Assembly (NCBI GenBank): GCA_017462345.1
Contig: JAFTRI010000007.1
Coordinates: 1 to 64,000 of the forward strand
Direction: 5' to 3'
Origin: Muribaculaceae bacterium
GTDB taxonomy: Bacteria; Bacteroidota; Bacteroidia; Bacteroidales; Muribaculaceae
Length of the DNA stretch: 64,000 bases
The position numbers were made by a program, and so were the translations under genes. Below, in pieces: positions 1 through 7,660 of the stretch (positions within the stretch are counted from its first letter, which is position 1; every line of letters begins with the position of its first letter). The notes beneath the pieces are model-generated. The model was not told the DNA's origin. It worked only from the letters and a program-made list of their open reading frames with translations, and did not search any database.

Positions 1-501
1 AGTGCAATGGAGGCAACCTCCTTTACAGCGACCACAAGCGCGGGATATAGCACAGCCAATGCCGGAGTGCACGGCTTTGACTGGTTCACCCTCTATGACA
101 AGGCATATTACATCATGCCGTTGACTACTGATGGAACAACTGCTACCCGCGGTTCAGTATTCGGAGTCTTCGACGAGGACGGTAACTGTGTGGCAGAATG
201 GAGCGAAGGCGAGAAGACCGGTCTCGGAGCTGCTATGGGTAGCTTCATCGCAGTGCCGAACAATGCCTACTCGGTATACATCTACCACTTTGTTCCGGAA
301 ACGGTTGCCGAGAAGTTCACTTTCGCGGTTGAACCCCAATCAACCGGTGTGGATAATATCGGAAACTCTATTGATGAAAAAGCCATAGATACTCCGGCAG
401 AATACTACAATCTCCAGGGTATCAAGGTGAAGAATCCGTCGAACGGTATCTACATCAAGGTTCAGGGTAACAAGGCCACTAAAGTTTATCTGAAGAACTA
501 A
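1..501 (+). CDS. C-terminal part of a secreted protein with a YYNLQG-type tail (5' truncated by window edge)
   Basis: The reading frame is open from the first base of the window to a stop at 499-501, so the true start lies upstream. About 166 residues are visible. The body is rich in Thr, Ser and aromatic residues, like an extracellular beta-sandwich, but I do not recognise its family. The last ~35 residues carry YYNLQGIKV, then NP, then GIYIKVQGNKATKV. The same tail ends the proteins at 762-2156 and 6172-7536. Tails of this kind are common at the C-terminus of secreted Bacteroidales proteins and resemble a sorting or anchoring module, but this is not the classical type IX (TIGR04183) signature as I know it. 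Secretion is inferred from the tail alone because the N-terminus is missing. Confidence 0.75.
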   Translation, partial: SAMEATSFTATTSAGYSTANAGVHGFDWFTLYDKAYYIMPLTTDGTTATRGSVFGVFDEDGNCVAEWSEGEKTGLGAAMGSFIAVPNNAYSVYIYHFVPETVAEKFTFAVEPQSTGVDNIGNSIDEKAIDTPAEYYNLQGIKVKNPSNGIYIKVQGNKATKVYLKN

Positions 502-531
502 TCTCAGAAAAGAGTAATTACTACTACCAAT

Positions 532-568
532 AAAAGGTCTAAAGTCCGAGTTGGGCTTTAGACCTTTT
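532..568 (+). terminator. intrinsic terminator after the truncated secreted-protein gene
   Basis: AAAAGGTCTAAAG (532-544) pairs perfectly with CTTTAGACCTTTT (556-568). This 13-bp stem has an A-rich 5' side and a T-rich 3' side and begins 30 bases after the stop codon. The run of A and T on both sides means it could work in either direction. Confidence 0.8.
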
Positions 569-630
569 ATTAATTATACGCACGAATCCATTACATTTCG
601 CTTTCATATTAAATATTTTTGCAGCACAAA

Positions 631-662
631 TTGGCACATTTAATAATATTGCATTACTTTTG
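631..662 (+). promoter_or_regulatory. sigma-ABfr-type promoter for the beta-helix gene
   Basis: TTG at 631-633 and TACTTTTG at 655-662 are 21 bp apart and fit the Bacteroidetes -33/-7 consensus. A second -7-like box, TATTTTTG, lies at 614-621. The predicted leader is about 90 nt and holds a small GAGCC/GGCTC hairpin near 690-706. Confidence 0.55.
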
Positions 663-761
663 CATATAAATTGCGATATATCTTAACTCGAGCCCCATCA
701 GGCTCAGGCGTCGAGGAAAGATTAGAACCATATCAGAGCCTGCATATATAAATCATTCTGT

Positions 762-2156
762 ATGAAAAAACAATTACTCTATCTTTCACTTGCAATGTTG
801 CCGGCAACATTATTCGCCAACGAGTTCAACAGCCCCGGTGACGGCTCGACATGGAATCTTGAAAAACTTGCCGCAATCGACACCGTAGGCGTAACCCTCG
901 AAAGTGCCGGCGTCTATGTAATGGCCGAAAACGTCAACATCGCCGCTGCCGATAAATTTGTACTGGAAAGCGGCGTGACCCTCAAAATGGGCAACGGGGT
1001 ACAATTTTACAGCGACGGCATGGTCGACATGAACTGCAGCACCATGACAACAATCACCCGCAATGCCGATACCGACGAGCCCAAAGGATTCTACATTGCG
1101 ACAGAAGAACCGACAGGAAAAATGACCGTCAAGAACGTCAATTTTGAGTATGCCGGGTTGCGCACATGGTTTGTCGGAGAAATGGATGTCGAAAATTGCT
1201 CATTCAGCAACAATAACGGCAAGAACAGCTCATCAGCAGCACTTGTTTTCGGCCCGTCGGGAGGCAAATACAACGTGACCGGCTGTGAATTCACCAGCAA
1301 TACCGTCCCCGCAATAGGATGTGGCGGAAATGTCCAGATAGGCCTCACAATCGACGGCTGCACATTCAACGACAACAACACCCAAAACAACAACAAGCCC
1401 CAGATCAATATCACAGCGGGAGGCGACAACGACATCATAATACGCAATTGCACCCTCAAGGGCGGCAAACGTACAATGGTAGGAGCTATATCCGTTGCCA
1501 ACATGATGGCTCTTGAAGGCACAAACAATGTGCTCATCGAGAATTGCGACATACGTGACCACCGGTACGGCATCACCCATACCCACGGACCGATGAACAT
1601 AACCATCAAGAACAACACTATCATCGACAACAAGTATGAGACCAACGCCATGAACGGTGGTAGCGGTATCAGCCTTTATGACCCCTACGGCTACCAGAAC
1701 ACCTATATCGAAGGGAACACTATACAAGGAAACCTATGGGGCATCACTATAATAGGCGGAGCCAATGTCAACCTCGGCAAGACCTACGACCCCACCGCTG
1801 CCGACTATAATCCAGGTAACAACACATTCAAGGACAACGGCAACAACGGTGTACTGTATGACCTTTACAACAACGGCAAAAGCACAGTATGGGCCCAAGG
1901 CAATACATGGAACGTTGACGAACAGACCAATGAAAAGATCGAGACCGTGATCTTCCACAAAGCCGATGACGAGACACTCGGAGAAGTGATTTACCAGGAA
2001 GGCGCCGACGGAGTTGAAGGCATCAATGCCGATGCAATCGGCCAGAACGCACCCGTTGAATATTACAATATCCAGGGAATCAAGGTTAACAACCCCACCA
2101 AAGGCATCTACATCAAGGTTCAAGGCAACAAAGCGACCAAAGTCAACCTGAAGTGA
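762..2156 (+). CDS. secreted right-handed parallel beta-helix protein with C-terminal YYNIQG tail
   Basis: The 464-residue protein begins with a signal peptide (MKKQLLYLSLAMLPATLFA). From about residue 100 to 400 it carries repeated short strands with Asn ladders and turns such as NNTIIDN, IEGNTIQGN and NPGNNTFKDNGNNG. This is the pattern of PbH1/pectate-lyase-like beta-helices, a fold used by polysaccharide lyases, hydrolases and adhesins. No lyase active site can be assigned by eye, so a specific activity is not claimed. The last 35 residues repeat the YYNIQGIKV...GIYIKVQGNK tail of the preceding gene, and the two genes are probably related in export route. It has its own promoter and terminator and therefore appears monocistronic. 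Confidence 0.8.
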   Translation: MKKQLLYLSLAMLPATLFANEFNSPGDGSTWNLEKLAAIDTVGVTLESAGVYVMAENVNIAAADKFVLESGVTLKMGNGVQFYSDGMVDMNCSTMTTITRNADTDEPKGFYIATEEPTGKMTVKNVNFEYAGLRTWFVGEMDVENCSFSNNNGKNSSSAALVFGPSGGKYNVTGCEFTSNTVPAIGCGGNVQIGLTIDGCTFNDNNTQNNNKPQINITAGGDNDIIIRNCTLKGGKRTMVGAISVANMMALEGTNNVLIENCDIRDHRYGITHTHGPMNITIKNNTIIDNKYETNAMNGGSGISLYDPYGYQNTYIEGNTIQGNLWGITIIGGANVNLGKTYDPTAADYNPGNNTFKDNGNNGVLYDLYNNGKSTVWAQGNTWNVDEQTNEKIETVIFHKADDETLGEVIYQEGADGVEGINADAIGQNAPVEYYNIQGIKVNNPTKGIYIKVQGNKATKVNLK

Positions 2157-2186
2157 TAACCTTTCCGAAGTAAAAAAATAAACGCT

Positions 2187-2223
2187 AAAGTCCTTAAAGT
2201 CAGGAATTGGCTTTAAGGACTTT
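2187..2223 (+). terminator. intrinsic terminator after the beta-helix gene
   Basis: AAAGTCCTTAAAG (2187-2199) and CTTTAAGGACTTT (2211-2223) form a perfect 13-bp stem with an 11-nt loop, followed by TTCCGTTT. Confidence 0.8.
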
Positions 2224-2272
2224 TCCGTTTACACAAAAAACGGCTCAATGTCTAAAAATGAGGTTGAAAAGT

Positions 2273-2303
2273 TTTGCGGAATGAAAAACAATGCGTAATT
2301 TTG
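2273..2303 (+). promoter_or_regulatory. promoter of rpsU
   Basis: TTTG (2273-2276) and TAATTTTG (2296-2303) are separated by 19 bp, a full match to the Bacteroidetes consensus. The predicted start leaves a leader of about 40 nt. There is no Shine-Dalgarno sequence before the rpsU ATG; the leader is A-rich. Confidence 0.75.
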
Positions 2304-2351
2304 CCCCGCAAAACCCAATTTAGCAAACAACTAAAAAATTAATATAACAAA

Positions 2352-2543
2352 ATGATTATCGTACAAGTAAAAGAAGGCGAAAACATCGAAAAAGCTTTAA
2401 AGAAATTCAAACGTAAATTTGAAAAAACCGGAATCGTAAAGGAACTCCGTAGCCGTCAAGCATTTGAAAAACCATCTGTTGCCAACCGCAAGAAGATGAT
2501 GAAAGCTGTTTACGTACAGAAGTTGCGTTCAGTAGAGGAATAA
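2352..2543 (+). CDS. rpsU: 30S ribosomal protein bS21
   Basis: This 63-residue basic protein has the bS21 pattern: an acidic start (VKEGENIEKALKKFKRKFEKTG), the LRSRQAFEKPS motif, then a Lys/Arg-rich helix ending KLRSVEE. Length is normal. bS21 binds the small subunit near the anti-Shine-Dalgarno end of 16S rRNA; in Bacteroidota it is known to help hide that sequence. It is first in a cluster with a Xer recombinase and the hibernation factor gene, with a strong promoter just upstream. Confidence 0.97.
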   Translation: MIIVQVKEGENIEKALKKFKRKFEKTGIVKELRSRQAFEKPSVANRKKMMKAVYVQKLRSVEE

Positions 2544-2652
2544 AACTCAATTTTTCCCCTTTTTTATTTGGAGAATTAAAAAGAAAAGCATAAATTCGTA
2601 GCTAAGGGACGGGAAGATTCCCTGATTGTCAAATTAGCACGGATAGGAAGAT

Positions 2653-3552
2653 ATGCTTTTTGATTCTTTTTTGACATATATACGGTGTGAGCTGAATTAT
2701 TCGGCACACACCGTTTTGTCATACAGGAATGACCTTGAGCAGTGGCGCGACTATGCCACCGGAGGCAATCCGGAGAAATTCCGTGCCGATGACGTCACAG
2801 TCAATGACCTGCGCCTGTGGGTAGCCAAGCTGTCGAATGACGGCAACTCACCGCGCACAATAAGGCGCAAGATACAGTCGCTCCGCGCTTTCTACCGCTA
2901 CATGATGAAATGCCACGGGCTAAAGGACAATCCGGCAGCAGAGCTGACACCGGTACGTACCGACAAGCCTCTGCCGGTATATATCCGCCCCACCGAGACC
3001 GCGGCAATATTGTCAGAGACATGGGACGACACCGATTTTATCGAGACACGCGACCGCCTCATTATCCTCATGTTCTACACTACCGGAATACGTGCATCGG
3101 AGCTCCGGTCACTGCTTGACATCAACGTGGATACCACCCGGGGCGAACTAAAAGTACTCGGGAAACGTAATAAGGAAAGAATCATACCATTCGGCAACGA
3201 ATTGAGCGAAATGATAACCCTATACAGGCATCTGCGCGACGAGGCGATCGACTCCCCCGCCCCACAATTCTTCCTTCGACCGACGGGAGAGCCGCTATAC
3301 GGTAACCTTATCTACCAGATAGTACACCGCACATTGGCAGGGAAAGTGCACTCGGGCAGGCAGAGCCCGCATGTGCTGCGCCACTCTTTTGCCACCGACA
3401 TGCTCAACAACGGCGCCGACATCAAAGCCGTACAACAACTGCTCGGACATTCGTCACTTGCCTCGACGCAAGTGTACACCCATATAACATACCGTGAACT
3501 AAAACTTAATTATCAACATGCACATCCACGTGCACTAAAAAAAGGAGGATAA
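2653..3552 (+). CDS. Xer-type tyrosine recombinase
   Basis: The 299-residue protein has the two-domain XerC/XerD layout: an N-terminal SAM-like DNA-binding domain (about 1-90) and a C-terminal catalytic domain. The catalytic set is visible: Arg147 in TTGIRASEL, Lys171 in the GKRNKER hairpin, His240 and Arg243 in HVLRHSF, His266 in LLGHSS, and the nucleophile Tyr275 in TQVYTH. Length and the absence of phage-type neighbours argue for a housekeeping dimer-resolution recombinase rather than an element integrase. XerC and XerD cannot be told apart here. It lies 109 bases after rpsU and one base before raiA, so co-transcription with raiA is likely. Confidence 0.93.
   Translation: MLFDSFLTYIRCELNYSAHTVLSYRNDLEQWRDYATGGNPEKFRADDVTVNDLRLWVAKLSNDGNSPRTIRRKIQSLRAFYRYMMKCHGLKDNPAAELTPVRTDKPLPVYIRPTETAAILSETWDDTDFIETRDRLIILMFYTTGIRASELRSLLDINVDTTRGELKVLGKRNKERIIPFGNELSEMITLYRHLRDEAIDSPAPQFFLRPTGEPLYGNLIYQIVHRTLAGKVHSGRQSPHVLRHSFATDMLNNGADIKAVQQLLGHSSLASTQVYTHITYRELKLNYQHAHPRALKKGG
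3544..3548 (+). promoter_or_regulatory. Shine-Dalgarno sequence of raiA inside the end of the recombinase gene
   Basis: GGAGG ends 5 nt before the raiA ATG at 3554 and overlaps the last two Gly codons of the recombinase (KKGG-stop). Shine-Dalgarno sites are uncommon in Bacteroidota, so this one stands out. It may be a by-product of the Gly codons. Confidence 0.5.
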
Positions 3553-3553
3553 T

Positions 3554-3850
3554 ATGGAAGTTAAGATTAAAGCCATCCACTTTGACGTGGCAGAGAAACT
3601 CATAAGCTTCATCAACAAGAAAGTTGAACGCCTCGCACGGCACAACTCGGCAATAACCTTGGCCGATGTCACATTGAAAGTAGTAAAACCCGAGACAGCC
3701 ATGAACAAGGAGGCTCTCGTAAAGATAACAGTACCACAACAGGAAGACATCGTCGCAACAAAGGTTGCCGACACATTCGAGGAAGCAATCGACCTGTGCC
3801 TTGAGGCAATCGAACGCCAGCTCGAAAAGAAAAAGTCCAAGAAAGCCTGA
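3554..3850 (+). CDS. raiA: ribosome hibernation factor RaiA/HPF (short form)
   Basis: The 98-residue protein matches the short HPF/RaiA family: beta-alpha-beta-beta-beta-alpha with the N-terminal helix VAEKLISFINKKVERLARH, central strands (ADVTLKVVKP), and a C-terminal helix TFEEAIDLCLEAIERQLEKKKSKK. It binds the decoding region of idle 70S/100S ribosomes. It lacks the long-HPF dimerisation domain. The ATG is one base after the recombinase stop, with GGAGG upstream, so translation is probably coupled. Confidence 0.93.
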   Translation: MEVKIKAIHFDVAEKLISFINKKVERLARHNSAITLADVTLKVVKPETAMNKEALVKITVPQQEDIVATKVADTFEEAIDLCLEAIERQLEKKKSKKA

Positions 3851-3893
3851 GACAAAGTCCTCTCGTCCATGAGGGGACACGGACATCAAACGC

Positions 3894-3922
3894 AAGCCGC
3901 AGGAGGAGAGCTTCTGCGGCTT
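3894..3922 (+). terminator. hairpin after raiA, probable terminator
   Basis: AAGCCGCAG (3894-3902) pairs with CTGCGGCTT (3914-3922), 43 bases after the raiA stop. There is no T-run, so termination efficiency is uncertain. Confidence 0.5.
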
Positions 3923-3995
3923 GGCATTTAACGGAGACACCGTGTATTTTACCATCAAAATCACGCACAAATAAGGTATTATCAAGATTTATGCG

Positions 3996-4003
3996 TATGT
4001 TTG
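3996..4003 (+). promoter_or_regulatory. -7 element of the formate/nitrite channel gene
   Basis: TATGTTTG matches TAnnTTTG. It overlaps a possible TTG start at 4001, so the transcript would begin after that codon. This decides in favour of the ATG at 4055. No convincing -33 box is seen. Confidence 0.55.
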
Positions 4004-4054
4004 CACTATGGATTTCCGTCTAAATCTACAGCAACAAATAAAACAGCGACAATC

Positions 4055-4852
4055 ATGGAGGTCAGGACACCGAGAGAGGTAATAGAGTGCGCCGTAAAAG
4101 CCGGTGCAGGCAAAGTAGCGACAAGCAGCGGACAATACGGCAAGTTTGCCATACTGTCGGTCCTTGCCGGAGTGTACATCGCATTCGGCGGCATATTGTC
4201 ACTCACCATAGGCTACGGCTTTCCCGAAATCACATCCGGCAACCCAGGGTTGCAACGGCTGTTGAGCGGCTGTATGTTCCCTATAGGGCTGATACTTGTA
4301 GTAGTTCTCGGCGCAGAACTGTTTACCGGCAACAATGCACTGCTTATCCCTTCGTATATGGCAGGCAAGCACACCTTCGGGGCTGTAATCAAGAATTGGG
4401 CACTGGTTTATATCGGGAATTTTGCGGGAGCAATGGCATTCACTTATCTGCTCGTCCATCAGTGCGGTCTGACCGCAACAGAACCATACCATAGTGCAAT
4501 AATCCAGATAGCCGAGGCAAAGGTGTCCATGACATGGATGACGGTATTCCTCAAAGGCATAGGAGCCAACTGGTGCGTTTGCCTTGCCGTGTGGCTTGCA
4601 CTTTCGGGACATAGCCTGATAGAGAAAATGGCCGGATGCTGGCTGCCGGTGATGGCTTTTGTCGCCCTCGGCTATGAGCACTCGATTGCCAACATGTTCT
4701 TTATCCCCGCCGGTATGCTTGAGGGTGCGGACATAGGGGTAATCGAGTCCATAAACGCAAATTTCATTCCGGCTACACTCGGCAATATTGCCGGAGGAGC
4801 ATTACTGGTGGGATGTGCACACGCCTACCTGCACCTGAACAAAGAAAAATGA
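4055..4852 (+). CDS. formate/nitrite transporter (FNT) family channel
   Basis: The 265-residue membrane protein starts MEVRTPREVIECAVKAGAGK, the usual FNT N-terminal helix. It then shows about six membrane segments with FNT signatures: FGGILSLTIG, LGAELFTGNN and NWALVYIGNFAGA in the first half, KGIGANWCVCLAVWLA and GYEHSIANMFFIPAG in the second. Family members are pentameric inner-membrane channels for formate, nitrite or hydrosulfide. The conserved pore His is in GYEHSIANM. No pyruvate formate-lyase or nitrite reductase gene is adjacent, so the substrate cannot be fixed; formate export in fermentation is most likely. The frame is open upstream to a TTG at 4001, but a promoter overlaps that start. 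Confidence 0.9.
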   Translation: MEVRTPREVIECAVKAGAGKVATSSGQYGKFAILSVLAGVYIAFGGILSLTIGYGFPEITSGNPGLQRLLSGCMFPIGLILVVVLGAELFTGNNALLIPSYMAGKHTFGAVIKNWALVYIGNFAGAMAFTYLLVHQCGLTATEPYHSAIIQIAEAKVSMTWMTVFLKGIGANWCVCLAVWLALSGHSLIEKMAGCWLPVMAFVALGYEHSIANMFFIPAGMLEGADIGVIESINANFIPATLGNIAGGALLVGCAHAYLHLNKEK

Positions 4853-4885
4853 CACTGCCGGTTGAAAAAATAATCAGCCACGCAC

Positions 4886-4916
4886 TTTCCCATTAAGCGA
4901 GAAAGCACTACCTTTG
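4886..4916 (+). promoter_or_regulatory. promoter of the aldolase gene
   Basis: TAccTTTG at 4909-4916 is a full -7 match. A weaker TTT-type -33 lies at 4886, 20 bp upstream. The predicted leader is about 45 nt. Confidence 0.6.
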
Positions 4917-4965
4917 CACCGTAATTTGAAACAAACAATATTTACTCACTTAAATACGACTTCAC

Positions 4966-5964
4966 ATGGTAAGTTACAAAGAATTAGGCTTGGTGAACAC
5001 CCGCGAGATGTTTGCTAAAGCAATCAAGGGCGGCTATGCCATCCCCGCTTTCAACTTCAACAACATGGAGCAGCTTCAGGCCATAATCAAGGCTGCTGCC
5101 GAGGAAAAGTCACCTGTAATCCTTCAGGTATCGAAAGGTGCGCGCAACTATGCCAACGCAACACTTCTCCGTTACATGGCACAAGGAGCTGTTGAATATG
5201 CCAAGGAACTCGGATGGGCTAATCCCCAGATTGTACTCCACCTCGACCACGGTGACAGCTTCGAACTTTGCAAGTCATGTATCGACAGCGGTTTTTCTTC
5301 AGTAATGATCGACGGTTCACATCTTCCCTACGAAGAAAACGTTGCCCTGACCAAGAAAGTTGTTGAATACGCCCACCAATATGACGTAACCGTTGAGGGC
5401 GAACTCGGAGTGCTCGCAGGTGTCGAGGACGAAGTTTCTTCTGACCACCACACCTACACCAACCCCGAAGAGGTTATCGACTTCTCAACCCGCACAGGCT
5501 GCGACAGCCTCGCCATCTCTATCGGTACTTCCCACGGTGCATACAAGTTCACACCCGAACAGTGCACCAAGGACGAAAACGGTAAGCTCGTTCCCCCGCC
5601 GTTGGCATTTGACGTGCTCAAGGCTGTAGAGGAAAAACTTCCCGGATTCCCCATCGTGCTCCACGGTTCTTCATCAGTACCCCAGGATGAGGTTGAGACC
5701 ATCAACGCCAATGGCGGTGCATTGAAAGCAGCAATCGGTATCCCCGAAGAATGGTTGCGTGAATCAGCCAAGTCTGCCGTTTGTAAAATCAACATCGACT
5801 CTGACAGCCGTCTTGCCATGACAGCAGCAATACGTAAAGTATTCGTTGAAAAGCCTGCCGAATTCGACCCCCGCAAATACCTGGGTCCGGCTCGCGACAA
5901 CATGGAAAAACTCTACAAGCACAAGATTATCAATGTGCTCGGTAGTGCAGGCAAGGCTGAATAA
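4966..5964 (+). CDS. fba: class II fructose-1,6-bisphosphate aldolase
   Basis: The 332-residue enzyme belongs to the zinc-dependent class II aldolases of glycolysis and gluconeogenesis (fructose-1,6-bisphosphate to DHAP and glyceraldehyde-3-phosphate). Visible signatures are the N-terminal AIPAFNFNNMEQLQAI, the metal/catalytic segment VLHLDHGDS, GELGVLAGVEDEV followed by a His pair, and the phosphate-binding VLHGSSSVP. INIDSDSRLAMTAAIRK close to the C-terminus is also typical. It is flanked by its own promoter and a strong hairpin and appears monocistronic. Confidence 0.96.
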   Translation: MVSYKELGLVNTREMFAKAIKGGYAIPAFNFNNMEQLQAIIKAAAEEKSPVILQVSKGARNYANATLLRYMAQGAVEYAKELGWANPQIVLHLDHGDSFELCKSCIDSGFSSVMIDGSHLPYEENVALTKKVVEYAHQYDVTVEGELGVLAGVEDEVSSDHHTYTNPEEVIDFSTRTGCDSLAISIGTSHGAYKFTPEQCTKDENGKLVPPPLAFDVLKAVEEKLPGFPIVLHGSSSVPQDEVETINANGGALKAAIGIPEEWLRESAKSAVCKINIDSDSRLAMTAAIRKVFVEKPAEFDPRKYLGPARDNMEKLYKHKIINVLGSAGKAE

Positions 5965-5988
5965 TCCTCACCTTATAAAACCAAATCA

Positions 5989-6022
5989 CAATGGGATGCG
6001 TTCAAACCGACGCATCCCATTG
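5989..6022 (+). terminator. hairpin terminator after the aldolase gene
   Basis: CAATGGGATGCGT (5989-6001) and ACGCATCCCATTG (6010-6022) form a perfect 13-bp stem with an 8-nt loop, 25 bases after the stop. The following T-run is weak. Confidence 0.75.
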
Positions 6023-6116
6023 TTGTATAAAACATAAAAAATCCGTTTCTTCCAAACAAATGCATCATTCATCGCCATAAAACCGATACGACAAACACAC
6101 ATTTACGAACTAATAC

Positions 6117-6124
6117 TATCTTTG
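6117..6124 (+). promoter_or_regulatory. -7 element of the CotH-like gene
   Basis: TATCTTTG matches TAnnTTTG and lies 47 bases before the ATG. A TTTA at 6102-6105 is too close to be a normal -33. Confidence 0.5.
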
Positions 6125-6171
6125 AGCATATATTAACATCACAATTCACCTATAACACAAACGTTTAATTC

Positions 6172-7536
6172 ATGAAAAACTTTCTGCTTCTCTCATTAAC
6201 GGTTGCCGTTTCAATTATCACTGCCAAGGCAACCGAACCGTCAGGCTCATTACCCGTCATATACATCACAACCGAGAACAATGCCGAAATCACAGACACG
6301 GAAAACTACATCAGTGCGACATTCTATATCGATGCAATGTCTTCGGGATACGCTTCCACCGGAACAGAGACAAGTCAGGTGGCACTGAAGATTAGAGGCC
6401 GGGGAAACACATCATGGCTTAACTATGACAAGAAACCCTACCGTATAAAACTCACAGTGGGACAGAAACTTCTCGGGATGAGCAAGAGCAAGAACTTTGC
6501 CTTAATGGCATACGCCGATGACAGACATGCCTTTTTGCGCAGCACCACCGGATACAAGATAAGCCAGCTGATGAACCTCGCATACACCCCTGACAGACGC
6601 CCCGTGGAACTGATACTCAACGGAGACTATAAAGGGCTCTATTTCCTTACAGAGACAATACGCATCGACAAAGACCGTGTCCCCATCACCAAGCAGGATG
6701 ACGAAACCACCGATGCATCCATTATTCCCGGTGGATGGCTTCTTGAAATAGACAACGCCGAGAGTGCCGAACAAGTCTCCATTACCGAAGGCAACGGCAT
6801 GACAATGCGTTTTACCTACAAAGATCCCGAAGCTCTCTCGACCGAGCAGACCGACTATCTCATGTCGCAACTCAACGAGATGAACAATGCCATCTACAAC
6901 ACCGACAAAACTTCAACCACGTGGGAACAATACATTGATATAGATACACTTGCACGATTCTATATCGTACAGGAGGTAATGGACAACACCGAAGCATTCC
7001 ACGGAAGCACCTATCTGTACAAAGACCGCTGTGCAAGCTCCAACTGGAATTTCGGTCCGGTATGGGATTTTGCCAATTCACTGCGCCGCACCGGACAGAA
7101 ATTCATCTATCAGGATTCACCCGATACCCCTCAGCACTGGATTGCCGAGATAGCCAAATTTCCAGCATTCCAATCCAAAGTAAGAGAATTATGGGCAGAT
7201 TTTTATGAGAAGCAATATCCGTCAATCAGCCCATATCTCGACAGTTTCATATCTGCAATATCAAGTGCGACAACGCATGATGTACAACGCTGGCCATCAT
7301 ACGGCACAAGCGACACCGCCACCCGTACAGCCGAGTTCAAGGCATTGCTCGACGCACGCGTAGCATGGCTCAACGAGCAGTGGACAGGCAGCGGGACAGA
7401 GAGCATAATGACACCTGACAGCCACATTCAACCAATATACTACAATCTTCAGGGTATCATGGTTGAAAACCCCGCCAAGGGCAACGTCTATATCAAGGTA
7501 CAGGGTAACAAAGCAGTAAAAGAATATGTCAAATAA
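6172..7536 (+). CDS. secreted CotH-kinase-family protein with YYNLQG tail
   Basis: The 454-residue protein has a signal peptide (about 1-20) and a CotH domain (about 60-400). CotH hallmarks are IRGRGNTSW (74-82), KKPYRIKL (87-94), LNGDYKGLYFLTETI (149-163), VQEVMDN with Asp271, and FGPVWDF with Asp299, which matches the metal-binding acid of CotH kinases. CotH proteins are atypical protein kinases, first described for spore coats; in non-spore-formers they are often extracellular and of unknown substrate. The last ~32 residues carry the YYNLQGIMV...VYIKVQGNK tail shared with the two proteins at the left end of the window. It stands alone, but CotH genes elsewhere often accompany VTC/DUF4956/Cthe_2159 genes like those at 17.4-21.4 kb (from general knowledge). 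Confidence 0.88.
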   Translation: MKNFLLLSLTVAVSIITAKATEPSGSLPVIYITTENNAEITDTENYISATFYIDAMSSGYASTGTETSQVALKIRGRGNTSWLNYDKKPYRIKLTVGQKLLGMSKSKNFALMAYADDRHAFLRSTTGYKISQLMNLAYTPDRRPVELILNGDYKGLYFLTETIRIDKDRVPITKQDDETTDASIIPGGWLLEIDNAESAEQVSITEGNGMTMRFTYKDPEALSTEQTDYLMSQLNEMNNAIYNTDKTSTTWEQYIDIDTLARFYIVQEVMDNTEAFHGSTYLYKDRCASSNWNFGPVWDFANSLRRTGQKFIYQDSPDTPQHWIAEIAKFPAFQSKVRELWADFYEKQYPSISPYLDSFISAISSATTHDVQRWPSYGTSDTATRTAEFKALLDARVAWLNEQWTGSGTESIMTPDSHIQPIYYNLQGIMVENPAKGNVYIKVQGNKAVKEYVK

Positions 7537-7558
7537 CCGTATTTCAACAACTTTCACC

Positions 7559-7595
7559 AACGGGTGCAGCCTCAGGCAGGTTGCACCCGTTTTTC
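7559..7595 (+). terminator. intrinsic terminator after the CotH-like gene
   Basis: AACGGGTGCA (7559-7568) pairs perfectly with TGCACCCGTT (7582-7591), followed by TTTT. Confidence 0.85.
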
Positions 7596-7660
7596 CAATC
7601 CAATATTTATTAGTAACTTTATGCCTCCAAAAAGAATAATAACGAAATTTATCTGAAATA

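Noticed and set aside
2653-3552. Tyrosine recombinase as the integrase of a mobile element
   Set aside because: XerC/D-like length and motifs, housekeeping neighbours, and no attachment-site repeats or cargo genes.
4001-4054. TTG start for the formate/nitrite channel gene
   Set aside because: A -7 promoter box overlaps this codon, so it is unlikely to be transcribed; ATG at 4055 gives the family N-terminus.
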